Assembly (NCBI GenBank): GCA_003170415.1 | Contig: PMZJ01000009.1 | Span: 1 to 54,081, forward strand | Source of the DNA: Phycisphaerales bacterium | GTDB taxonomy: Bacteria; Planctomycetota; Phycisphaerae; Sedimentisphaerales; Anaerobacaceae | Direction of reading: 5' to 3' | Length of the DNA stretch: 54,081 bases | Shown here: positions 34,004 to 42,239 of the stretch, piece after piece | Layout of the letters: every line of letters begins with the position of its first letter | Position numbering within the stretch: position 1 is the stretch's first letter | The notes under the pieces: generated by a model | The model's input: the letters and a program-made list of their open reading frames with translations, nothing else | Told to the model about the DNA's origin: nothing | Databases searched by the model: none | Translations under genes and position numbers: made by a program

Positions 34004-36517
34004 ATGACAAGGAAGACAATCAAAAATCCGAAATCCGAAATTTTACCCGCCGTAGTGTCAACGAAGGCGGGCAGAAATCCGAAATTTGCGGCGGAGCGCC
34101 GCGGTTCTGCTATCATTCTCGCCATTGTTCTTACAACCCTGCTGGCAATCATCGGCGTTCTCTTTCTGTTTTCTTCCCGTGTCGATTCGATAGCCACCTC
34201 AGCCGTCGGGGGTAACGAAGACCTCAAATTAGCCGTAGATACGGTAGTTGCGCAAATATCGGAAGTTCTTACTCATAACGTTCCCGGCGTTGACCCAAAC
34301 GGCACATACTACAATTACCCTGATGGCAACAATCCCTGGCTGGCCTCATTAGAGCCGAACTATTTGGGCGTATGGCCTCACGTTACCGATTTATATTACC
34401 AGCTCGGTCTCAATGCCTACAACCTTTCGCCTACCATTATCTATGACCATAACGACACAGCCGGAAACAGCACGCCGACAACATGGTTTATGGCCGATGC
34501 CGACGGCGACGGCGCGAGTGATTCTATGTGGGTACAGATTCCCGGTAAAATGTCTGCCAAAGGCAAACCCATCTACGCCGCAATTCGCATAATCGACAAT
34601 GGCGGTATGCTCAATGTCAACACCGGCTTCAAATTCGACCCCAATTCCTCTGTCGGCTCAAGCCAGACACAAATTAATCTTATGGCTCTTGCCGACAGGC
34701 CCGGATATACGCTATCTGAAGAAAATGCACTGAAGAATATGCGGGCAAATTACCCTGCCAGCGGTCTTGACCCCAACAACCTCGGTCTTTACGAGCAGGA
34801 CGTTATTTGGCAATACGGCAACCCTGATGGAAACTATACCCCATTCGATATCTCCGATGAGCTTGAAATGCGATACCGTTTTGTGATAGACCAGAACAAT
34901 ATACATACGAGGTTGGAATCCTGGGGCAGCCAACTCGGCCACCCATTGCACTCATCAATCCTCTGGACTCCATTTGCTAACGACGACCGCCCCTCCAATG
35001 TGCCTAAGAATTGGATTACACACACCTATGACAGTGGTTCCCTCGACCCCAACTATTCGTATCGCCACATCGCCACGACTTACAATATGGACCGCATAAT
35101 CAACCCCACAGGCCAGAAAATGTTTAATATAAATGATCCGAACATAACCGCCAAAACTGTTTATGATGTTGTTAAGACCGCTCTTTTGGAAACCGGAACG
35201 CCGGATGCCGACGGGTTTGCGGCTCAAATAGCAGTGAATCTGATTGACTCTGTTGATACCGACTCAAATGTGACTACCCTCGTTGACGCAAATGGTCAGA
35301 CCCATTTTGGTTTCGAAACACCCTGCATTTATATATCAGAAATCGCCCAGAACTTTTATCAATCAGACCCCAATGACCCTAATACTATATATCGTTCTTA
35401 TGCCATAGAACTTTTCAAGCCATACATAAGCGATTCGTTGCCCGATGCTAATTGGCAGCTTGTAAACAATAGCGATCCCTGTAACCCTATTTCTATTCCA
35501 TGGCCTGCAAACAGTTCTTTCTTCGTGATAAGACATCTTAATCCGAATGCGCCTCTGGATATAAATACTGGTACTTACTACTTCGACAACTCACAATTGT
35601 CTTTTAGTGGTGGTGACAGTATATTATTACAACGTATCGTCAATGGTTCTCCTCAGCCCCTCACCGTTGACTTCGTATCAGTTCCCGTAGCGGACTCCAC
35701 TTGGCTTTATCCTAGCGACAATAATTCATCCCCGCACAGCATCCAAAGAGATATTACTCTTAATAAATGTATCAGAAAACTATGGTCAGGCGTCCTACCG
35801 CCTGTCCTCGGCGGCAGTGTCAGTAGTCATTATGCCTCTACTACTGACAACTATATGATTCAGGCACATCCGGCAAATAAGCCATTTACAGACATCGGCG
35901 AAATCGGCCAGCTCTTGTCCCGTGACCAAATTTCGGTCGACCAAAACAGTACGGAAGCAGAAGTTCGCCTCAATCTTGCTGACCCGTGCTTCCAGAGCAT
36001 TTTCAAATACCTAACGGTGATGGACCCGAATATTTACACGAATGAAACTCGAATCAAAGGTCGAATAAATATCAACACCGCCCCGTGGTTTGTCCTGGCG
36101 CAACTGCCCTGGGTTTCTTACCAAAATTATAACCTTGCCCAATCAATCGTAAATTACCGTGATACTATTCACGGCCCTTTCAAAAACATCGGCGAACTTA
36201 TGACAGATGCTAATAGCAGTATCAATAGCATAGGTTATTACGAAGGCACAGCTATTCCTCCTGTTTTAGCGACGCCCGCAGACAGTAATGGTGATTTATT
36301 CGAGGAACGGGACGTTATTTTCGACCGTATCAGCAATCTTATTACGGTTCGCAGCGACGTCTTTACGGCTTATATCCTCGTCCGCATCGGCACCGACGGC
36401 CCGCAAAAACGCGTTGTAGCTATTTTCGATAGAAGCGGCGTTACGCCCACAGGCAGCGGGGGCTACACGGGAAAGGTAAAGGTTATCGCGATACAATCTG
36501 TCCCAGACCCACGTTAA
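34004..36517 (+). CDS. GspK-like minor pseudopilin/T2SS protein
   Basis: About 837 residues. A long leader (MTRKTIKNPKSEILPAVVST through FAAERRG) is followed by SAIILAIVLTTLLAIIGVLF. The hydroxy residue after Gly and the AxxxA-rich helix without Glu5 are as in GspK. The C-terminal part has a helix-hairpin-helix-like GspK segment with INTAPWFVLAQLPW and YRDTIHGPFKNIGELM. GspK normally has about 330 residues, so this is a much enlarged form. The start is the ATG at 34004, directly behind the GspJ-like stop; the frame also extends upstream to 33923, inside gspJ. Confidence 0.78.
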   Translation: MTRKTIKNPKSEILPAVVSTKAGRNPKFAAERRGSAIILAIVLTTLLAIIGVLFLFSSRVDSIATSAVGGNEDLKLAVDTVVAQISEVLTHNVPGVDPNGTYYNYPDGNNPWLASLEPNYLGVWPHVTDLYYQLGLNAYNLSPTIIYDHNDTAGNSTPTTWFMADADGDGASDSMWVQIPGKMSAKGKPIYAAIRIIDNGGMLNVNTGFKFDPNSSVGSSQTQINLMALADRPGYTLSEENALKNMRANYPASGLDPNNLGLYEQDVIWQYGNPDGNYTPFDISDELEMRYRFVIDQNNIHTRLESWGSQLGHPLHSSILWTPFANDDRPSNVPKNWITHTYDSGSLDPNYSYRHIATTYNMDRIINPTGQKMFNINDPNITAKTVYDVVKTALLETGTPDADGFAAQIAVNLIDSVDTDSNVTTLVDANGQTHFGFETPCIYISEIAQNFYQSDPNDPNTIYRSYAIELFKPYISDSLPDANWQLVNNSDPCNPISIPWPANSSFFVIRHLNPNAPLDINTGTYYFDNSQLSFSGGDSILLQRIVNGSPQPLTVDFVSVPVADSTWLYPSDNNSSPHSIQRDITLNKCIRKLWSGVLPPVLGGSVSSHYASTTDNYMIQAHPANKPFTDIGEIGQLLSRDQISVDQNSTEAEVRLNLADPCFQSIFKYLTVMDPNIYTNETRIKGRININTAPWFVLAQLPWVSYQNYNLAQSIVNYRDTIHGPFKNIGELMTDANSSINSIGYYEGTAIPPVLATPADSNGDLFEERDVIFDRISNLITVRSDVFTAYILVRIGTDGPQKRVVAIFDRSGVTPTGSGGYTGKVKVIAIQSVPDPR
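34046..34071. repeat. Palindromic repeat, family A, copy 2, in GspK leader
   Basis: A 26-nt element CCCGCCGTAGTGTCA plus ACGAAGGCGGG, differing at one position from 50134-50159. It encodes the leader residues PAVVSTKAG of the GspK-like protein. Upstream, AATCCGAAATCCGAAAT forms another short repeat. Confidence 0.75.
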
Positions 36518-36550
36518 TTTCTGATCTATGATTGCTGATTTCTGATTTAA
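36518..36550. repeat. Left flank repeat of the four-helix-bundle gene
   Basis: TGATTGCTGATTTCTGATTT at 36529-36548 is the inverse of AATCAGCAATCAGAAATCAG-type sequence at 36938-37012, so the two flank the gene at 36547 in opposite orientation. Confidence 0.5.
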
Positions 36551-36900
36551 TGACTTCTTTTGGCGGTCATATATGAGGCCGCTGTTATTGCAACTAATTC
36601 ATTCGCTTCATTAATCAACCGCCTTACTTTTGTTTCGGTTACCATTCCCGCATCGACCAGCATTTCCATCCAATATGCTGATTCGTCGGCTTCCTCTTCA
36701 ACTATTCCTAATTTTGCGATAAATTCACGTTTCGACCTCCCTCGACATGCTGCTCGGTAGTTGGCACCGACAGATGTTGCCGCACGAATAAGTTGTCCTC
36801 CGATAACACGGGCAGCCAAACTGTTACCGATATTATCGATAAGTCGGATTATATCAAGGCCGAACAGCTTGGTTCTTTTCTTCATATCTTCGGGTGTCAT
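36547..36900 (-). CDS. Four-helix-bundle protein (S23/23S rRNA intervening-sequence protein type)
   Basis: A 117-residue protein of the TIGR02436-like family, whose relatives are encoded in 23S rRNA intervening sequences or beside diversity-generating retroelements. Typical segments are FGLDIIRLIDNI, RAATSVGANYRAACRGRS, FIAKLGIVEEEADESAYWM and EANELVAITAASYMTAKR. AAAGGAG precedes the ATG strongly. No rRNA or reverse transcriptase is nearby. It is bracketed by inverted simple repeats and oriented against both the GspK gene and its own surroundings. The function of free-standing members is not established. Confidence 0.85.
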   Translation of the reverse strand: MTPEDMKKRTKLFGLDIIRLIDNIGNSLAARVIGGQLIRAATSVGANYRAACRGRSKREFIAKLGIVEEEADESAYWMEMLVDAGMVTETKVRRLINEANELVAITAASYMTAKRSH

Positions 36901-36937
36901 TTTTCTCCTTTCGCAATTGATCGTTTTGGTTGCCGTA

Positions 36938-37012
36938 AATCAGCAATCAGAAATTACCAATCCCAAATCCGCATCCTTACAATCAGCAATCAGAAATCAG
37001 AAATCATAAATT
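36938..37012. repeat. Right flank repeats of the four-helix-bundle gene
   Basis: Two AATCAGCAATCAGAAAT units (near 36938 and 36981), the second continuing with CAGAAATCATAAATTA. The inverse sequence is found at 36518-36550. Confidence 0.5.
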
Positions 37013-37823
37013 ACTTCAGGATGTTCAGCATCTCCTCGTACACCTTTTTATTTGCCCCGACCGTCGCCAATTCCTGGCCTTGGTAATTGTCGAGGTTCAT
37101 CGGGAAAAGCTTATTGCCTTTCCAGTCGCTGACAATCGCGCCGGCGGATTCGGCAATCAATACTCCCGCGGCCACGTCCCAGATTTTCGGCCTGACGAAT
37201 ACCACCCCAATCAAACTGCCCTTTGCCAGATACGCTAATTGCAGGCACGAACTGCCCAAGGTTCGCGACCTCGCCTTTTCCATAAGCGCTATTACCCATT
37301 TCGGCACGCCGTTATCGAAGAAACTGTCCGTGCCGATACTGGAGAAATTGTCGAAGCCGTCGTCACTGGCGAAAATCCGCCTGTTATTAAGTCGGGCCTC
37401 GCCTCCTTTTACGGCCGTGAACATCGAATCCGTCGCCGGATCATAAATCACTCCTACCACCGGCTCACCCTCATATATCGCCGCCACAGAAACCGTAAAC
37501 AGCAGCATCCCTTTTGCGAAGTTGGTTGTTCCGTCTATTGGGTCGATTACCCACCATACCTTTTTGCTGCCCCTCGGCGGCTGTTTGAACATCTCGCCTT
37601 TTGGGCCTTCCTCGCCGATAAATCCGTCATCCGGGTAAATCTCCTTTATCCGGTCGACGATTATCTGCTGACAAATCGTATCCGCCTGCGTAACGAGCTG
37701 GTCCGGCCCTTTGACCGACACCTTGATATAGCTTGATTCCTCCATCGCCTTTTGCCCCGCCAGCCGGGCCGCGACCTCCGCGGTTTCCAACATCCTGCTC
37801 AAATCCTTCTGTTCAAGCACCAT
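37011..37823 (-). CDS. Inositol monophosphatase-family protein
   Basis: A 270-residue Mg-dependent phosphatase of the IMPase/SuhB/CysQ superfamily. Metal ligands are visible in GEEG (about residue 77), the signature DPIDGTTNFAKG (about 97) and WDVAAGVLIAESAGA (about 216). The substrate cannot be told from sequence. The ATG at 37823 has AAAGGGA about 6 bases upstream; the frame extends to 37931 without support. Divergent from the DUF2752 gene, with 52 bases between starts. Confidence 0.88.
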   Translation of the reverse strand: MVLEQKDLSRMLETAEVAARLAGQKAMEESSYIKVSVKGPDQLVTQADTICQQIIVDRIKEIYPDDGFIGEEGPKGEMFKQPPRGSKKVWWVIDPIDGTTNFAKGMLLFTVSVAAIYEGEPVVGVIYDPATDSMFTAVKGGEARLNNRRIFASDDGFDNFSSIGTDSFFDNGVPKWVIALMEKARSRTLGSSCLQLAYLAKGSLIGVVFVRPKIWDVAAGVLIAESAGAIVSDWKGNKLFPMNLDNYQGQELATVGANKKVYEEMLNILK

Positions 37824-37875
37824 ATAATTTCCCTTTCTTGACGCAAATTGAGAATACCGGTATTGTAACGCCCTT

Positions 37876-38343
37876 ATGGAATCAGGCCAACAACCAATCT
37901 TGCCAAAGTTATTTTCGCATGCTTCCGCCAATCAGCGGCTGATTGCGGCCGGTATCTTTCTTTTCATCGCCGGCGGCTTTCTGCTTGGCTGGCTGATGGG
38001 ACAGTTTCACTTCACGATATATCCTTTTCCCTGCGGTTTTAAACAGCGTTACAACCTGCCTTGCCCGACCTGCGGTATGACCACGGCCGTCATCGCCTTT
38101 TCTCACGGTCATATAATCGATGCCTTTTATACCCAGCCCGCCGCGGGATTTTTCTGCTGTTTTGCGACTGTAATCGCATTTTTTGCTTTTCTTGTCGCCG
38201 TCTTTGGAGTATATTCATCATCAATTGAACGGTGGCTTGCGTCGCTGAAACTGCGATACATTTTCGCCGCGTTGTTGTTGATTTTTGCCGCCGGCTGGGC
38301 TGTAACCCTTGCAAGGGCAATAGCACAGAACAGCGGCAATTAA
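37876..38343 (+). CDS. DUF2752 membrane protein
   Basis: A 155-residue protein with three membrane segments (about 23-42, 85-115 and 130-148). The DUF2752 signature CPTCGMTTAVIAFSHGH lies near residue 62, preceded by FPCGF. Function unknown. The lipoprotein gene begins 14 bases later, so the two are likely co-expressed. Confidence 0.8.
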   Translation: MESGQQPILPKLFSHASANQRLIAAGIFLFIAGGFLLGWLMGQFHFTIYPFPCGFKQRYNLPCPTCGMTTAVIAFSHGHIIDAFYTQPAAGFFCCFATVIAFFAFLVAVFGVYSSSIERWLASLKLRYIFAALLLIFAAGWAVTLARAIAQNSGN

Positions 38344-38357
38344 GATACTGGGGTAAA

Positions 38358-39071
38358 GTGAAACCGAAAAAGGCAAAATCTGGTATCACGATACGTTCGT
38401 TTTGGCCGGCCATATTAGTTTACGCAGGCCTGCCGGTGATTCTGTTTTACGCCGGCTGTCAGGCCATTAACATGGTATCTCTTCTTGGCAGCCCGACACC
38501 ATCCGAAATGAAAAGCTCCGCCCAATATAATCTCACCGGGGACAAAGACCAGAAAATCCTCGTCTTGGTTGACCAGCCCGCTTCTTTCAGAGAGTATGCC
38601 AACCTGCGATTCTACCTCACAGATACAATAATCAAAATGCTCCAGGTCAAGGCCGAGATAAAACCCTCGCTTTTCATAGATTATAAAATGCTTGCTGATT
38701 TTCGCGCCGGCACGCCCGATTTCTATATGCTTTCGCCGGCGCAGGTCGGCGAGAAACTCGGGGCTGATTTGGTCCTGGCAGTTACTATTGTCGATTACAG
38801 GATTACCGATATAGGCGAGGCGGGCTACAACGGCTCTCTTGACGCCAATGCCGCTCTTTACAAGGTCGCGACAGGCGAAAAACTCTGGCCGACTACGGAA
38901 CAGTCACAGCTCGTTCAGGTCGGGTGCGCGTCAGAGCGGCGGGGCCAGGACGCTGTTTGCGTCCGCATGGCTGCCGCCGCCGCTCACTGCATAACAAGAT
39001 ATCTCTATGATTGTCCCAAAGCCGGTTTCAAAATATCGGATGAGCGAACCGTCTCAGGGTGGGAAAAGTAA
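38358..39071 (+). CDS. Predicted lipoprotein
   Basis: About 237 residues when started at the GTG at 38358 with GGGG just upstream. The N-terminal region KPKKAKSGITIRSF is basic, followed by a hydrophobic segment and a lipobox-like YAGC with Cys34. The mature part (DQKILVLVDQPASFREYANL, LGADLVLAVTIVDYRITDIG) resembles a small alpha/beta domain; I do not recognise the family. A longer frame from 38232 overlaps the DUF2752 gene and is rejected. Confidence 0.65.
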   Translation: MKPKKAKSGITIRSFWPAILVYAGLPVILFYAGCQAINMVSLLGSPTPSEMKSSAQYNLTGDKDQKILVLVDQPASFREYANLRFYLTDTIIKMLQVKAEIKPSLFIDYKMLADFRAGTPDFYMLSPAQVGEKLGADLVLAVTIVDYRITDIGEAGYNGSLDANAALYKVATGEKLWPTTEQSQLVQVGCASERRGQDAVCVRMAAAAAHCITRYLYDCPKAGFKISDERTVSGWEK

Positions 39072-39115
39072 AAAACGAAATTTTATCTGAAACTTTTTTT
39101 ATAAAGGATGACTCG

Positions 39116-40705
39116 ATGATAAAGGTTCTAATTACAGACAAACTCGCAAAGGAAGGCATCAACCTGCTTAAAGCAATGTCCGACGTCGAAGTAACCGTCA
39201 AGACAGGCATAAGCGAAGACGAGCTGGCAGGCATAATCGGCGGCTACGACGGCTTGATTATCCGAAGCGCAACCAAAGTTACCGCAAAGGTCCTTGCCAA
39301 TCCGGGCAGATTCAAGGCCGTCGCCCGCGCAGGCGTCGGTATCGATAATGTTGACGTAAAAGAAGCGACCCGCAAGGGTGTTCTGGTTATGAATACCCCC
39401 GGCGGCAATACCCTCAGCGCAGCCGAACACACCATGGCGCTGATGCTGGCGATGAGCCGGCACGTTGTCCCCGCCTGCAATTCGCTTAAAGCCGGCGCAT
39501 GGGACAGGAAACTATACGAGGGCAATCAGCTTAATAACAAAACCCTCGGCGTAATAGGCCTGGGCAGAATCGGTATGGCTGTCGCCAAAATGGCCAAGGG
39601 TTTCGATATGAAGATTCTCGGCTATGACCCGCTTGCCGTCCCCGCGGGGGCCGACCAGTTGGATATCGAAATCACCGACAAGCTCGAAAGAATCTTCAAA
39701 GAGGCCGATTACATCACCGTACATGTCCCCAAGAACGAGCAGACGCTCAATATGATTAACACCGACCAGATTAAAATGATGAAGCCGACCGTTCGCCTCG
39801 TTAACTGTTCTCGCGGCGGCATCATCAATGAAGACGCGATTTACGCTGCTCTTGCCGAAAAACGCATCGCAGGCGCGGCACTTGACGTGTTCCCGAAAGA
39901 GCCGCCGGAAGATATGCGATTCAAGGAATTCGCTAATTGCCTCGTTACCCCGCATCTCGGCGCAAGCACCGAAGAAGCGCAAATCGAGGTCGCGGTCGAA
40001 GCGGCTCAAATTCTGGTAAACGCGCTGCGGGGCGACTCCATCAGGAACGCTATCAACGCGCCATCTACCGCCGGGACCGTTCCCCCGCTGGTTCTCAAGT
40101 ATGCCGAGCTTGCTCGTCGAATCGGCATCGTGCTCAGCACTATCGCGCCGGGACAAATCAAACAGGTACAGGTCGAGTATCGCGGCGCTATCGCCGAAAT
40201 GCCTCTCCAGGCCGTAACGCTCAATTTCGCTATCGGCCTGCTCCAGAAGCATTTTGAAATGCCGCTGAATTTAGTCAATACGCCGGTTCTCGCGAAGGAA
40301 CGTGGCATCAGCATTGACGAAACCAAAAACCCGACGCCCAAGGACGTCGCCTCCAGTTTCTCCGCGAAGGTTGTTACCGACAAAGTTACTCGCACCATTA
40401 CCGGCTCGGTCTTCGGCGAAAAGTTGCTGCGCATCATCGAAATCGACGGCTTCAACGCCGAGATAACCCCGCAGGGTGCGGTCCTCATTATCTTCAACGA
40501 AGACCGTCCCGGCGTTATCGGCCATCTTGGCACGCTGCTGGGCAAACACAAAATCAACATCGCAACTATGGGTGTCGGGCAAAAGCTCGACCAGCAAAAA
40601 GCGGTACTGGCCGTCTCGCTCGATAAGACCCCCGATGAAGATACAATCGCTGACCTTCGCAAGCTTGACTTTATTAACGAAATTCACGTCTGCAACCTTG
40701 ACTAA
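39116..40705 (+). CDS. serA: D-3-phosphoglycerate dehydrogenase
   Basis: A 529-residue long-form SerA, first enzyme of serine synthesis. The N-terminus is MIKVLITDKLAKEGINLL. The NAD loop is GLGRIGMAVAKMAKG (near 143), the substrate/catalytic segments are NCSRGGIINEDA and PHLGAST, and an intervening domain precedes a C-terminal ACT domain starting near IIFNEDRPGVIGHLGTLL. The ATG at 39116 is preceded by AAAGGATG; the frame extension to 39059 overlaps the lipoprotein end and is not needed. Confidence 0.95.
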   Translation: MIKVLITDKLAKEGINLLKAMSDVEVTVKTGISEDELAGIIGGYDGLIIRSATKVTAKVLANPGRFKAVARAGVGIDNVDVKEATRKGVLVMNTPGGNTLSAAEHTMALMLAMSRHVVPACNSLKAGAWDRKLYEGNQLNNKTLGVIGLGRIGMAVAKMAKGFDMKILGYDPLAVPAGADQLDIEITDKLERIFKEADYITVHVPKNEQTLNMINTDQIKMMKPTVRLVNCSRGGIINEDAIYAALAEKRIAGAALDVFPKEPPEDMRFKEFANCLVTPHLGASTEEAQIEVAVEAAQILVNALRGDSIRNAINAPSTAGTVPPLVLKYAELARRIGIVLSTIAPGQIKQVQVEYRGAIAEMPLQAVTLNFAIGLLQKHFEMPLNLVNTPVLAKERGISIDETKNPTPKDVASSFSAKVVTDKVTRTITGSVFGEKLLRIIEIDGFNAEITPQGAVLIIFNEDRPGVIGHLGTLLGKHKINIATMGVGQKLDQQKAVLAVSLDKTPDEDTIADLRKLDFINEIHVCNLD

Positions 40706-40715
40706 GAAAATTTTT

Positions 40716-40786
40716 ACCGCGGAAAACGCAGAGAACGCAGAGAAAAATAACAATAAAATCTCTGCGAACTCTGCGGTTTCTGCGGT
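40716..40786. repeat. Large imperfect inverted repeat between serA and the phosphomutase gene
   Basis: The left arm (40716-40743, ACCGCGGAAAACGCAGAG then AACGCAGAGA) and right arm (40759-40786) pair at 24 of 28 positions across a 15-base AT-rich loop. It could form a long hairpin in the serA mRNA. No U-run follows, so it is not a classical terminator. It belongs to the same CTCTGCG/CTCTGTG style of dispersed repeat seen at 31181 and 52555. Confidence 0.65.
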
Positions 40787-40810
40787 GAGTTTTGTTTGGA
40801 ATAATTTATC

Positions 40811-42220
40811 TTGCCCGGCGAACTGATTATTACCGTTAGTGGTCTCAGGGGTATTGTCGGCGAAAATCTCACCCCGCAAGTCGCTGCCGATTATGGCCGC
40901 GCTTTTGGCTCTTTCCTCCGCTCAAAATTTTCTGACGCGGATAAGTTGACCGTTTGTATGGGCCGGGACTCTCGGCCAAGCGGGCAATCACTGGCTTCTG
41001 CCGTTACGTCCGGCTTGACGACCGCAGGCATTGACGTAATTGACCTCGGCATTGTAACAACACCAACCGTCGGCATTATGGTTAAGCACCTCGCCTGTGC
41101 AGGAGGTATTGTCATTACCGCTTCTCATAATCCGCTCCCCTATAACGGCATTAAACTCCTGCTCGATAACGCTATGGCCCCGCCTCCCGATGTGGCAGGG
41201 CAAATCAAAATTTGTTTTGAAATCAGAGATTTCTTTTCAGACGACCGGCTCAAACCAGGCCGTGTCTCCGCAAATAGCAACGCGGATGATATTCACCTCG
41301 CCAAGGTCCTCCGTATTGTTGACCAAAAGGCAATCGCTAAAAAACAATTCAAAGTCGTTCTCGACAGCGTAAATGGGGCAGGGGGACGACCGGGCGTAAA
41401 ACTGCTTACGGCTCTCGGCTGTAAAATTATCCCGATGAATACTGAACCAACGGGCCTGTTCGCTCATACGCCTGAGCCAACTGCCGAGAATCTTACGTCG
41501 CTTTGCGACGCTGTGAAAAAAGCACACGCCGATATCGGTTTTGCCCAGGACCCTGACGCCGACCGCCTTGCGATTGTCGATGAGACGGGCACATACATCG
41601 GCGAGGAATATACCCTTGCCCTGGCCGCCAAACTTATATTCAGCAGACAAACCGGCTCTGCTTGCGGTGAGCGACCTGTAGTGAGCGAAGTCGAACTAAG
41701 TCGAACCGCTGCCGCAAACCTGTCAACGTCTCGTATGATTGACGACATCGCAAAAGCGGCAGGGGGACGAGTTATCCGTACGCCCGTCGGCGAGGCCAAT
41801 GTCGCCTCCGCGATGATAAAAAACAACTGTATAATCGGCGGCGAAGGCAACGGCGGCGTTATCGACCTCCGCATCGGCCCCATCCGCGACTCTCTCGTCG
41901 CTATGGCATTCACGCTCCAGTTGCTTGCCCAGACAGGCAAAACCGTTAGTCAGCTCGTCGGTGAAATACCTCGTTATTGTATGACCAAATACAAATTCCC
42001 CGCCGACAAGGCGAAAATGAAACTCATTCTCGACGCCGTCAAAAAGCTCTTCCCGGATGCTAAAATTGATTCCTCCGATGGTTTCAGATTTGACTTCCCC
42101 GACGCCTGGATTCACATCCGCTCAAGCAACACCGAACCGATAGTCCGAGTCATCGTAGAGTCTAAAGATAAAACCGCCGCCAAAAAATATATCGACGCCG
42201 TTCTCAATATAGCCAGGTAG
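40811..42220 (+). CDS. Phosphoglucosamine mutase-family enzyme
   Basis: A 469-residue alpha-D-phosphohexomutase, GlmM-like. The active serine lies in TASHNPLPYNGIKLL, the Mg loop is DPDADRLAIVDE, the sugar loop GEGNGGVID, and the phosphate loop SSNTEPIVRV. It starts at TTG 40811, since no ATG fits the family start GELIITVSGLRG. At about residues 284-300 a segment CGERPVVSEVELSRTAA interrupts the usual run into NLSTSRMID and is encoded by a dispersed repeat. Phosphomannomutase activity is an alternative. Confidence 0.88.
   Translation: MPGELIITVSGLRGIVGENLTPQVAADYGRAFGSFLRSKFSDADKLTVCMGRDSRPSGQSLASAVTSGLTTAGIDVIDLGIVTTPTVGIMVKHLACAGGIVITASHNPLPYNGIKLLLDNAMAPPPDVAGQIKICFEIRDFFSDDRLKPGRVSANSNADDIHLAKVLRIVDQKAIAKKQFKVVLDSVNGAGGRPGVKLLTALGCKIIPMNTEPTGLFAHTPEPTAENLTSLCDAVKKAHADIGFAQDPDADRLAIVDETGTYIGEEYTLALAAKLIFSRQTGSACGERPVVSEVELSRTAAANLSTSRMIDDIAKAAGGRVIRTPVGEANVASAMIKNNCIIGGEGNGGVIDLRIGPIRDSLVAMAFTLQLLAQTGKTVSQLVGEIPRYCMTKYKFPADKAKMKLILDAVKKLFPDAKIDSSDGFRFDFPDAWIHIRSSNTEPIVRVIVESKDKTAAKKYIDAVLNIAR
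41671..41708 (+). repeat. In-frame dispersed repeat inside the phosphomutase gene
   Basis: GCGACCTGTAGTGAGCGAAG followed by TCGAACTAAGTCGAACCG. The core GTGAGCGAAGTCGAAC (41681-41696) is identical to the inverse strand of 16169-16184 in the macrodomain gene. The reading frame is kept, and the flanking family motifs are intact. Confidence 0.75.
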
Positions 42221-42239
42221 TCGGCCGGCTTATCTTAAT

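Noticed and set aside
36547-36900. Diversity-generating retroelement accessory (Avd)
   Set aside because: The protein is of the related four-helix family, but there is no reverse transcriptase or template/variable repeat pair nearby.
38232-38357. Upstream extension of the lipoprotein gene
   Set aside because: It overlaps the DUF2752 gene in another frame and would bury the lipoprotein signal; the GTG at 38358 fits better.
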